Of a stretch of 9,852 nt of DNA, positions 1-6,358 are shown piece by piece (the stretch's first letter is position 1; the number at the start of each line of letters is the position of its first letter). The DNA is from Gammaproteobacteria bacterium. Lineage in GTDB: Bacteria > Pseudomonadota > Gammaproteobacteria > Pseudomonadales > Azotimanducaceae_A. Under the pieces are notes generated by a model. That model had not been told where the DNA came from and searched no databases. It worked only from the letters and a program-made list of their open reading frames with translations. Both the position numbers and the translations under genes were made by a program. Location: NCBI GenBank assembly GCA_028819775.1, contig JAPPKV010000039.1:1-9852 (forward strand), in the 5' to 3' direction.

Positions 1-731
1 GATCTACGGTCGTTGTAGCGGGTTTTCACCGAGATGCTGTCGGTGGGCTTGAATAGGAAGGTAATGGCGGCGTTCTGGTCGTTGATCGAGTTCACGTCGG
101 GCGTGCCTGCCAGTCCTTCCTTCGAGCCGTCGCGGCGACGTTTCGAGCCGACGAAGCGGAACGCGAGGAGATCCTCGACGACGGGGCCGGACGCCACGCC
201 GTAGGCCTCGTGGCTCTTGAGCCCGCCGACTTGCCCACGTAGCTCGCCGGACCAGTCGAACGTCGGCTCGCGGGTGATGTAGTTCAGCGCGCCGCCGATG
301 GAGTTGCGCCCGTAGAGCGTACCCTGCGGACCGCGTAGGACTTCTACCCGCTGCACGTCGTAGAGCGCGTTCTCGGTGGACGCGATGCCGAAGTCCTCGG
401 AGTAGATTCCGTTGTAGTAGGTGGCCACGCCCGGGTCGCCGCCGAGAGCGCGGAAGTTTCTGCCGACGCCGCGAATGCGAATGTCGTAGGGATCGCGGGT
501 GGTGGCGGGTATGAAGTTGACGAGTTCATCGGGCGACTGGATGCCAAGTTCCTCGATCGCGTTCTCGTCCAAGGCGGTGATGGAAATGGACGTGTCGGAG
601 ACCGTCGATTCGCGTTTCTCCGCCGTGACGACGACCTCCTCGATGGCGCGCTGGCCGCCGTCTGACTCGTCCTGTGCCGCCGCGCCGACTGCCATGCAGC
701 CGAAAAAAAGAAATGCTGTGAACCTTGACAT
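1..731 (-). CDS. TonB-dependent outer-membrane receptor, N-terminal part (truncated by window edge)
   Basis: The visible 243 codons encode the start of a TonB-dependent receptor, an outer-membrane beta-barrel that imports siderophores, cofactors or glycans using TonB-ExbB-ExbD energy. Residues 1-20 look like a Sec signal peptide: basic start, hydrophobic FLFFGCMAVG core and an AAAQ end. A TonB-box-like segment IEEVVVTA lies at 30-37. The plug domain follows, with IRIRGVG at 84-90, VEVLRGPQGTLYGRNSIGG at about 129-147 and ALNYITREP after it, all hallmark plug motifs. Beta-barrel sequence begins near residue 160 and runs off the left edge; full members are usually 700-900 residues, so most of the barrel is missing. 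The ATG at 731 is preceded by GGGAG at a suitable distance. The gene lies 162 nt after the GNAT gene, so it may have its own promoter. Substrate cannot be told from the plug; the neighbouring sulfatase makes a sulfated compound one possibility. The family call is firm. Confidence 0.95.
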   Translation of the reverse strand, partial: MSRFTAFLFFGCMAVGAAAQDESDGGQRAIEEVVVTAEKRESTVSDTSISITALDENAIEELGIQSPDELVNFIPATTRDPYDIRIRGVGRNFRALGGDPGVATYYNGIYSEDFGIASTENALYDVQRVEVLRGPQGTLYGRNSIGGALNYITREPTFDWSGELRGQVGGLKSHEAYGVASGPVVEDLLAFRFVGSKRRRDGSKEGLAGTPDVNSINDQNAAITFLFKPTDSISVKTRYNDRR

Positions 732-893
732 CGCCCGCTCCCGTGACAATCGCATCTATGTGTCCCGGCCGAAACAGCCGGGGCTCCCCATGCCGCAACA
801 TTCCCACCATCTCGAACGTGCCGAAAGTGAATTTCTTTCATGTGCCGTACGACCTGCTAGACAGGTCTGGGGCCAGCGGAACGCGGCGGAAAC
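732..893 (-). promoter_or_regulatory. Leader/intergenic region upstream of the TonB-dependent receptor
   Basis: This 162-nt stretch has no convincing gene. It contains three small dyads. GACCTG/CAGGTC (851-856 and 862-867, 5-nt loop) lies just after the GNAT stop and could be part of a weak terminator, although no U-run follows it. GAAAG/CTTTC (823-827 and 835-839) sits in an AT-richer patch and looks operator-like. CCCGGC/GCCGGG (764-769 and 777-782, 7-nt loop) lies about 33 nt before the receptor start and could fold in the mRNA leader. I see no clear -35/-10 pair and no recognisable riboswitch. That this region holds the receptor promoter is inferred from its length and position. Confidence 0.4.
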
Positions 894-1673
894 TTAGAGT
901 TTTTTGCGGGCGGACAACCGCGCCGAAACCCGGTACCGGGCATCGTAGAGCGGCTCGAAACCCAATCCCCCATAAAGGCTCCGGGCGGCGGCATTATCGT
1001 TCAACACCTGCAGGTAGGCCGTGCGGGCGCCGCTTTCGCCCGCACGCTTGAGGAGGCTCTCGGTCAGGGTGCGACCGTGCCCACGACGACGGCACCGTGC
1101 ATGAACGACTACGTCGAACAGACCGACGACTTCCCGCTCAACGACGGCCATCCCGCACGCCACGGGTTCGCCGTCTTCGACGATCAAACCGAATAGCGTC
1201 TCGCCCCGAATGCCCTTTAGTATCGCGCGGTGCAGTTCCGACGCCGTGCGAGCTGCCCGAGCGTCGATGTCCGGCTCATGCAAGGCGGCGTACGCGACCA
1301 GGAAACTGGCAACGGGCACGACCGAGAATGTACCGGCAAGGTCGAACTCGCCGGCGGCCAGAGGGCGGTGAAGCACCTGCGTCGGGTCGATGCTCTCGTA
1401 GCCACGATCCGCCAGAAGTTCATCGAGCGCACCCTCCTCCGAGATCGTCGTCATGCGAAAGATGGTCGAAAGGCCCTCCCGCGCATACAGTTCCTCGCAG
1501 TAACGCACTTTCTCCAACGGGTGTTGCGCGGTCGCGTATAGCGGCGTCACCGAATTGGCGCGTTTCGTGAAACCGCGGCTAAAGCGGAGCACCCAGCCGT
1601 CCAGCATCACCTGGTGCAGGGCGGGCCACGCGTTGAGCGAAGCCTCTTCCACTCGCCGGGCTAGTCCTGCCAC
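894..1673 (-). CDS. GNAT-family N-acetyltransferase (259 aa)
   Basis: Predicted acetyl-CoA-dependent N-acyltransferase of the GNAT superfamily, probably cytoplasmic; the acceptor is unknown. The C-terminal GNAT fold spans about 120-259. The pyrophosphate-binding motif A is RRRGHG (195-200), preceded by the strand VVGLFDVVVH. The motif B region carries LQVLNDNAAARSLYGGLGF (221-239), with the asparagines and Tyr234 typical of the active fold. The N-terminal 110 residues (EEASLNAWPAL, DGWVLRF, TKRANSV) form a degenerate first domain typical of a two-part GNAT subfamily, so this is a tandem-type architecture with one complete catalytic half. The start is GTG at 1673; its Shine-Dalgarno is poor (AAGG only 1 nt away), so the start is less certain, although the residues EEASLNAW near the beginning fit the family. 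It follows the sulfatase stop by 19 nt and is probably cotranscribed with it. The stop is TAA. Confidence 0.88.
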   Translation of the reverse strand: MAGLARRVEEASLNAWPALHQVMLDGWVLRFSRGFTKRANSVTPLYATAQHPLEKVRYCEELYAREGLSTIFRMTTISEEGALDELLADRGYESIDPTQVLHRPLAAGEFDLAGTFSVVPVASFLVAYAALHEPDIDARAARTASELHRAILKGIRGETLFGLIVEDGEPVACGMAVVEREVVGLFDVVVHARCRRRGHGRTLTESLLKRAGESGARTAYLQVLNDNAAARSLYGGLGFEPLYDARYRVSARLSARKKL

Positions 1674-1692
1674 GCCTTGGGATCCGAGCCCT

Positions 1693-3936
1693 CTACTGGC
1701 TGCCCATCAGCTCTTCAAGCAGGGCTTCCTGGTCAACCCCGCCGTCGCCAACGGCTTCGATCACCACATCGACGATGCGACCCGCGAAGCGGAACGGCGA
1801 TTCGTAGCATTCGTCAACGGGCGTCTGGCCGTCCCCGCCCACCTCGAACGGCTCGTTGGCGAAGTTGTAGGCGCGGAACGGCGCCAAGGCCCCCTCACCC
1901 GACCGTTTGCCATCCAAGAAGAAGCCGAGCCGGCCTTCACCGTCGACGACCTTCGCCACGTCGACACGCAGGATCACACGGCCAACCGGGAGCGCCACCG
2001 ACGACGAGACCCGGCAGCGGTTCCCGTAGTGGTTGACCGTGTAGTGCGCCCGATTGCCCTGGATGAACAAGCTCCAACCGCCGAACCGGCCTCCGTCGGC
2101 AACGATCACGCCTTCGTCGGCGGTTGATGCACGTTCGATCCGCGCCGTGATCCGGTGCGACGTGCCGAGTAGCCGTGGCCCCGTCTTGATGTGGTGGGGC
2201 AACACGGCATCCTGGTACAGCACCCACCGATTCGGCGGTTCGGGCCACCATCCCACGCCGTTCCGGCCGCCCAGGTCGTCCAGCGGCAGGACACCGTATT
2301 GCTCCGCCTCCCGCCACCAGAGCGCGACCATCTCCTTCAGTTTCTCCGGGTGTTCATCCGCCAGGTTGTCGATCTCGGCCAGATCGCGGTCCAGGTCATA
2401 GAGTTCCCACACGTCCGAATCAAAGTCGGTTCCCCGGGTGTGGAAGGTCACCGCCTTCCATCCTTCCTGCCAGATCGCCCGCTGACCCACGGTCTCGAAG
2501 TATTGGATCCTCTTCAACGTGTCCGCCCCGTTGTCGTTCAGCGTATGGGCCATGGACGTTCCATGCAGCGGCATCTGCTCGACGCCGTTGACATGGCCGG
2601 GCAGCTCGACGCCCAGTAGATCCAACAGCGTCGGCGTCACGTCCACCACGTGGTAGAACTGCCGGCGCGTCTCGGCCTTGGCTTCGATTCCCGTCGGCCA
2701 ACGGATCAGCAGGGGCGCGCGGATCCCGCCGGCGTAGGTTTGGCTCTTGTAGCGCTTGAACGGCGTGTTGCCCGCCATGGCCCATCCGAACGGGTAGATG
2801 CCGTACGACAGCGGCCCACCCAGGTCGGCCAAGCGCGCCATATTCTCCTCGACGCTGGGCCGATCGCCACTGCGGGACCGGTGATGGTCGTAGCTGCCGT
2901 AGGGACCACCCAGGGGCGCGGCACCATTGTCCGAGATGGCGACCACGATGGTGTCGTTGCGCTTGCCGAGATCGTCGAGTTGCTTAAGCAGACGACCGAT
3001 CTGCACGTCGGCATGATCCATGAAGCCGGCGAACACCTCTTCGAACCTCGCGGCGACAAGCTTCTCTTCGGCGCTCATTTCGTCCCAGACCTGCACGCCA
3101 GGATTCCGAGGCGCCAAGCGCTGATCGGCGGGTAGCAGACCGGATGCCTTCTGTCGGGCGAGGATCCGGTCGCGGGCAGCATCCCAGCCGTCGTCGAAAC
3201 GCCCCCGGTACTTGTCCGCGAAGGCACCCGGCACATGGTGCGGGGAATGCCCGGCCGCAAACGCGACGTACAGGAAGAAGGGCTTGTCGGGCGCGGCCGA
3301 TGCTAGCTGCCGAAGCCATTTGCAGGACTGGTCGACGATGCCGGCCGAGAGGTGGTAGTCCTCGGCGGGCGGTTGCCCGATTCGTTCGTTGCCCAGGACG
3401 AGTTCCGGATTCCACTGGTTGGTCTCGCCCGAGAGGAAGCCGTAGAAGCGATCGAACCCGCGTTGAAGGGGCCAGTGGTCGTACGGTCCCGCCGGACTCG
3501 CATCGTCGATGGCCGCCAGGTGCCACTTCCCTGCGGCAAGCGTCTGGTAGCCATGTGGCTGCAGTACTTCGGCCAGGTTGGCGGCTTCCCGGGCGACAAA
3601 GCCGCGGGTATTGGGGAACCCGTTCCTCATTTCCGCCACGCGACCAACTCCGACGGCGTGGTGGTTCCGACCCGTCAGCAGGCAGGCACGGGTTGGAGAA
3701 CACAGCGGCGTCACGTGGAAGTTGGCATAGCGCAGGCCATCGGCCGCCAGGCTGTCCAGAGCCGGCGTCTCGATATCCGAGCCATAGCAGCCCAATTGCG
3801 CGTACCCCACATCGTCCAGCACGATCATCACGATGTTGGGCGACCGGGAGAGCTCCGTCGGACTCGCGGCCCACGACGGGGTTGAGTCCCCGACGGTGCG
3901 GCCAATGGAACCAGTGAAATTTCGGTCGTGCTCCAT
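1693..3936 (-). CDS. Arylsulfatase, type I formylglycine-dependent, large form (747 aa)
   Basis: Sulfatase of the alkaline-phosphatase superfamily, hydrolysing sulfate esters with a calcium ion and a formylglycine made from cysteine. All expected active-site elements are visible: metal-binding DD at 41-42, the modification motif CSPTR at 79-83 followed by ACLLTGR, K137 and H139 in GKWHL, H230 in AAGHSPHH, metal ligands D336-N337 in ISDNG, and a lysine near 394-397 before TYAGG. Residues 600-730 form an added beta-rich domain (GGRFGGWSLFI, FFLDGK, FAGRIVDVVIE) resembling the lectin-like C-terminal domain of long arylsulfatases. I chose ATG 3936 because FTGSIGRTV close to the start fits this family; an upstream in-frame ATG at 4119 would run antisense through the Nudix gene. 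No signal peptide or lipobox is seen, so the enzyme is probably cytoplasmic, as for Pseudomonas aeruginosa AtsA. The natural substrate is unknown. No formylglycine-generating enzyme lies in the window. It diverges from the Nudix gene and precedes GNAT. Confidence 0.95.
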   Translation of the reverse strand: MEHDRNFTGSIGRTVGDSTPSWAASPTELSRSPNIVMIVLDDVGYAQLGCYGSDIETPALDSLAADGLRYANFHVTPLCSPTRACLLTGRNHHAVGVGRVAEMRNGFPNTRGFVAREAANLAEVLQPHGYQTLAAGKWHLAAIDDASPAGPYDHWPLQRGFDRFYGFLSGETNQWNPELVLGNERIGQPPAEDYHLSAGIVDQSCKWLRQLASAAPDKPFFLYVAFAAGHSPHHVPGAFADKYRGRFDDGWDAARDRILARQKASGLLPADQRLAPRNPGVQVWDEMSAEEKLVAARFEEVFAGFMDHADVQIGRLLKQLDDLGKRNDTIVVAISDNGAAPLGGPYGSYDHHRSRSGDRPSVEENMARLADLGGPLSYGIYPFGWAMAGNTPFKRYKSQTYAGGIRAPLLIRWPTGIEAKAETRRQFYHVVDVTPTLLDLLGVELPGHVNGVEQMPLHGTSMAHTLNDNGADTLKRIQYFETVGQRAIWQEGWKAVTFHTRGTDFDSDVWELYDLDRDLAEIDNLADEHPEKLKEMVALWWREAEQYGVLPLDDLGGRNGVGWWPEPPNRWVLYQDAVLPHHIKTGPRLLGTSHRITARIERASTADEGVIVADGGRFGGWSLFIQGNRAHYTVNHYGNRCRVSSSVALPVGRVILRVDVAKVVDGEGRLGFFLDGKRSGEGALAPFRAYNFANEPFEVGGDGQTPVDECYESPFRFAGRIVDVVIEAVGDGGVDQEALLEELMGSQ

Positions 3937-3990
3937 GGTCGCATGACACCACTTCTGGTTGCATGATGTCACCACCGATTGGGTTGAGCC
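3937..3990. promoter_or_regulatory. Short divergent intergenic region between sulfatase and Nudix genes
   Basis: Only 54 bp separate the two divergent start codons, so promoters or operators for both genes must lie here or reach into coding sequence. An imperfect direct repeat is visible: GCATGACACCAC at 3941-3952 and GCATGATGTCACCAC at 3961-3975. The shared GCATGA hexamers start exactly 20 bp apart, about two helical turns. That spacing suits a dimeric or repeated regulator site, but no known operator consensus is recognised and no -35/-10 pair stands out. The direct repeat is seen in the sequence; the regulatory role is inference. Confidence 0.35.
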
Positions 3991-4407
3991 GTGACAGTGC
4001 GAGCATCCTTCGTCATCGTCGTCCACACGTTGGTGTTCAACACCGCCGGCGAGTTGCTCCTCCTGCGCCGGGCCAACACCGGCTTCATGGACGGCCACTA
4101 CGCGCTGCCGGGCGGCCACCGGCAGGCTGGCGAGGAGATCGTCGCCGCGGCGATCCGTGAGTGCCGGGAAGAAGCGCGCGTCGAGGTCGCCGACATCAAG
4201 CCGGCTGTCGTGATGCCCTACGAGGGCGGCGTCGACTTCATTTTCGAGGCGACTTGCTGGTCCGGCACGCCCGGCATCGGCGAGCCCGACAAGTGCGACG
4301 ACCTGTTATTCGCGCCGACCGACGCCCTGCCGCAACCGACCCTGGCGTTCGTGGCGGCGGCCCTCGCGTGCCGGACACAGGGCATCTGGTATCGCGAAGT
4401 TCATTAG
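3991..4407 (+). CDS. Nudix hydrolase (138 aa)
   Basis: Small cytoplasmic Nudix hydrolase, expected to cleave a nucleoside diphosphate linked to another moiety using divalent metal; the precise substrate (oxidised or canonical NTP, or nucleotide sugar) is not predictable here. The Nudix box runs from G42 to V64: G42, E48, R56-E57, E60 and E61 are all present. The usual glycine near the end of the box (EExGU) is Arg63, a deviation. N-terminal strands (ASFVIVVHTLVFN, LLLLRRANTGFMDGHYALPGG) and the later EPDKCDDLLF and ALPQPT segments match a common small Nudix subfamily. The start is GTG at 3991; an in-frame TGA at 3985-3987 two codons upstream excludes any longer form, and the ribosome-binding site is weak. 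Malate dehydrogenase starts 42 nt downstream on the same strand, so cotranscription is possible. The stop is TAG. Confidence 0.92.
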   Translation: MTVRASFVIVVHTLVFNTAGELLLLRRANTGFMDGHYALPGGHRQAGEEIVAAAIRECREEARVEVADIKPAVVMPYEGGVDFIFEATCWSGTPGIGEPDKCDDLLFAPTDALPQPTLAFVAAALACRTQGIWYREVH

Positions 4408-4440
4408 AATCTGCCGCCTGCTCGATTCACCTCTGATATT

Positions 4441-4444
4441 GGAG
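4441..4444 (+). promoter_or_regulatory. Ribosome-binding site of malate dehydrogenase
   Basis: GGAG lies 5 nt before the ATG at 4450. It supports this start, which also matches the N-terminus expected for the family (about 10 residues before the glycine-rich NAD loop). Confidence 0.75.
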
Positions 4445-4449
4445 ACCCC

Positions 4450-5424
4450 ATGAACGCGCCCGTCACCGTGACCATCACCGGCGCTGCCGGCCAACTTGGC
4501 TACGCCCTCGTGTTCCGGGTCGCGTCCGGCGCCATGCTGGGACCGGATCAACCGATGATCCTCAAGCTCCTGGAGATTCCGCCGGCCATGAACGCCTTGA
4601 ACGGCGTGATCATGGAGATCGACGACTGCGCGTTCCCGCTGGTCAAGGGCATCGTACCCACCGACGACCCGAACACGGCCTTCGAAGGCGCCGATTACGC
4701 GCTTCTGGTCGGTTCTCGACCCCGAGGACCCGGCATGGAACGCAGCGAACTCATGGAAGCCAACGCGGCGATCTTCTCGGTTCAAGGCAAGGCCTTGAAC
4801 GACCATGCGTCCCGCGACGTCAAGGTGCTCGTGGTCGGCAATCCGGCCAATACCAACTGCCTGATCGCCCAGCGCAACGCGCCGGATCTGGATCCGCGCA
4901 GTTTCACATCCATGATGCGCCTCGACCACAACCGCGCGCTGGCGCAACTGGCGGCCAAAACCGGGGCGGCCGTGTCCGACATCGAAGGACTTGCCGTGTG
5001 GGGCAACCACTCGCCGACCATGTACCCGGACCTTCACCACGCCACGGTGGCGGGCGAGCCGGCCCTCGATCTCGTTGACATGGGCTGGCTCGACAACGCG
5101 TTCATTCCCACCGTGCAGAAACGGGGTGCTGCCATCATCGATGCCCGAGGGGCGTCCAGCGCGGCTTCCGCAGCGAACGCCGCCATCGACCATGTCCGGG
5201 ACTGGATGTCCGCGACGGGCGGCATCGTCAGCATGGGCGTGCTATCCGACGGCAGCTACGGCATCGCGGAGGGGCTCTTCTTCTCCTTCCCGATACGATG
5301 CGCGGGCGGCGACTGGAAGATCGTGCAGGGGCTCTCCGTGAACGACTACAGCCGGGCCAAGCTCGACATCACGGAGGGCGAACTCAAGGAGGAGCGGGAA
5401 CTGGTGGCGTCGCTACTGCCGTAG
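4450..5424 (+). CDS. mdh: Malate dehydrogenase, NAD-dependent (324 aa)
   Basis: Catalyses reversible malate to oxaloacetate oxidation with NAD in the TCA cycle; cytoplasmic. It belongs to the LDH/MDH superfamily, MDH type 2 group, and its length is close to the usual 325-330 residues. The Rossmann NAD loop is GAAGQLGY (11-18). The substrate loop [10 protein letters not shown] carries R92 and R98. GNPANTN (130-136) gives N131, RLDHNRA (157-163) gives D159 and R162, and [12 protein letters not shown] contains catalytic H187. These positions coincide with those annotated for the family, which supports both the start and an intact active site. A good GGAG ribosome-binding site is present. The gene is 42 nt downstream of the Nudix gene and convergent with the crotonase gene. 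Its TAG stop is formed by the GTAG end of a REP-like palindrome (5421-5493), so the protein ends exactly where the repeat begins. Confidence 0.97.
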   Translation: MNAPVTVTITGAAGQLGYALVFRVASGAMLGPDQPMILKLLEIPPAMNALNGVIMEIDDCAFPLVKGIVPTDDPNTAFEGADYALLVGSRPRGPGMERSELMEANAAIFSVQGKALNDHASRDVKVLVVGNPANTNCLIAQRNAPDLDPRSFTSMMRLDHNRALAQLAAKTGAAVSDIEGLAVWGNHSPTMYPDLHHATVAGEPALDLVDMGWLDNAFIPTVQKRGAAIIDARGASSAASAANAAIDHVRDWMSATGGIVSMGVLSDGSYGIAEGLFFSFPIRCAGGDWKIVQGLSVNDYSRAKLDITEGELKEERELVASLLP

Positions 5425-5493
5425 GGGACGGGCTTGTCCCGTCCCGTGACAGCCGCAACGCGATAGGCGGGACGGGACAGGCCCTTCCCCTAC
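5421..5493. repeat. REPIN/BIME-like element: two inverted GTAG-type REP hairpins between convergent genes
   Basis: Two 26-nt arms (5421-5446 and 5468-5493) are inverted copies that match at 24 of 26 positions, separated by a 21-nt spacer. Each arm begins, on its own strand, with GTAG followed by a smaller palindrome. The left one is a perfect 8-bp stem, GGGACGGG/CCCGTCCC, with loop CTTGT; the right copy has one stem mismatch. GTAG followed by a hairpin, in inverted pairs, is the structure of GTAG REP elements (for example the SMAG repeats of Stenotrophomonas) mobilised by RAYT transposases. The TAG of each arm is the stop codon of the flanking gene (malate dehydrogenase on plus, crotonase on minus). 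The whole could also fold as one long hairpin and stop transcription or protect mRNA 3' ends from both sides; there is no U-run. No RAYT gene is in the window. The structure is seen; REP identity is inferred from architecture. Confidence 0.72.
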
Positions 5494-6338
5494 TCCAGCC
5501 AATCGTTGAACTTCGGCTGGCGCTTCTCGTGGAACGCCCGGACGCCTTCCCGCGAGTCGGGATGGTGGTCCGAGATTCCCGTCTTCGCGGCGATCTCGTC
5601 CAGGCTCTGCTCCCAGTTCATCTCGGCGGCGTTGTACACCGACCGCTTCAGGAGCCGCATGGATACCTGGGGACCGTTGGCGAGTTCCGTGGCGAGGTCC
5701 ATGGTCGCCGCCTCGAGTTCCTCCGGCTCGACAACCTCGTGCACCAGGCCCAGTTCCAGCGCCTCCTCCGCCTGGACGATCCTTTTCTTCATCAGGAACT
5801 CCATGGTCTTGGCAATGCCGAGCAGTTGCACCAGGAGGTACTGGCCGCCTTCGTCGGGCAAGAGACCGAAACGCAGGGTGGCGCTGCCCATCCGTGCACC
5901 CCGGGCGGCGAGGCGGAAGTCGCACGACAACGCCAGCGAAAACCCGGTCTGGATGGCAACGCCGTTGATGGCGGCGATGGTGAGCTTGTCGAGGGTGCGC
6001 ACGGCGGTGTTCACCCGCTGGGAGATCGTGCGCAGGGCGTTGTAGGTGCCGATGCCGCTGTCGTGGCCGCGCGTGATCTCCGGCACCAACGGCGAGCCCG
6101 GGATGTTCGCCCCGCGGTAGCCCTTCAGATCGTCGCCGGCGCAAAACGCCCGCCCGGAGCCGGTGAAGACCAGGACGCGCACGGCGTTGTCCATCTGCGC
6201 CTGGGTGACCGCCTCCACCAAGTCGCGCTTGATGGTCATCGTCATGCCGTTCAAGCGTTCCGGTGTGGTGAACCGGAACCACGCGATCCCCGGATCGCGC
6301 ATCGTGACGTTGAAGCCTCTGAAATCGCCGGTGTCCAT
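5490..6338 (-). CDS. Enoyl-CoA hydratase/isomerase (crotonase) family protein lacking the hydratase glutamates (282 aa)
   Basis: Crotonase-fold acyl-CoA enzyme, probably cytoplasmic. The oxyanion-hole elements are visible: FCAGDD (65-70) and INGVAIQTGFSLALSCD (124-140), followed by MGSATLRFGLLPDEGG (150-165). The C-terminal region (EGVRAFHEKRQPKF, 264-277) is typical and the length normal. By my eye alignment with rat mitochondrial hydratase, the two catalytic glutamates (rat Glu144 and Glu164) fall on Ser134 and Thr154, so simple hydration of enoyl-CoA is unlikely. Asp162 in LLPDEGG lines up with the aspartate used by PaaG-type isomerases, which makes an isomerase or another crotonase reaction more plausible. 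I chose ATG 6338 because GAGGAG lies 5 nt upstream; a longer in-frame extension runs into the MBL gene in another frame. It starts 20 nt after the MBL gene and is probably in the same operon. Its TAG stop comes from the REP-like repeat. Confidence 0.9.
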   Translation of the reverse strand: MDTGDFRGFNVTMRDPGIAWFRFTTPERLNGMTMTIKRDLVEAVTQAQMDNAVRVLVFTGSGRAFCAGDDLKGYRGANIPGSPLVPEITRGHDSGIGTYNALRTISQRVNTAVRTLDKLTIAAINGVAIQTGFSLALSCDFRLAARGARMGSATLRFGLLPDEGGQYLLVQLLGIAKTMEFLMKKRIVQAEEALELGLVHEVVEPEELEAATMDLATELANGPQVSMRLLKRSVYNAAEMNWEQSLDEIAAKTGISDHHPDSREGVRAFHEKRQPKFNDWLE

Positions 6339-6343
6339 CAAAT

Positions 6344-6349
6344 CTCCTC
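6344..6349 (-). promoter_or_regulatory. Ribosome-binding site deciding the crotonase start
   Basis: On the minus strand this reads GAGGAG, 5 nt before the ATG at 6338. It lies in the 20-nt gap after the MBL hydrolase stop, and favours the short 282-residue protein over a 478-codon in-frame extension. Confidence 0.8.
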
Positions 6350-6358
6350 GATTGTTTG

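Noticed and set aside
3877..3892. CGGGG/CCCCG dyad near the 5' end of the sulfatase gene
   Set aside because: Only 5 bp, inside coding sequence, and common by chance in GC-rich DNA.
3937..4119. N-terminal extension of the sulfatase reading frame to an ATG at 4119 (808 residues)
   Set aside because: The extra 61 residues run antisense through the Nudix start, have no sulfatase-like sequence, and the family N-terminus fits ATG 3936.
4306..5193. 295-residue open frame on the minus strand opposite malate dehydrogenase
   Set aside because: It lies antisense to a gene with complete active-site motifs; long antisense frames are common in GC-rich coding DNA, and no family is recognisable.
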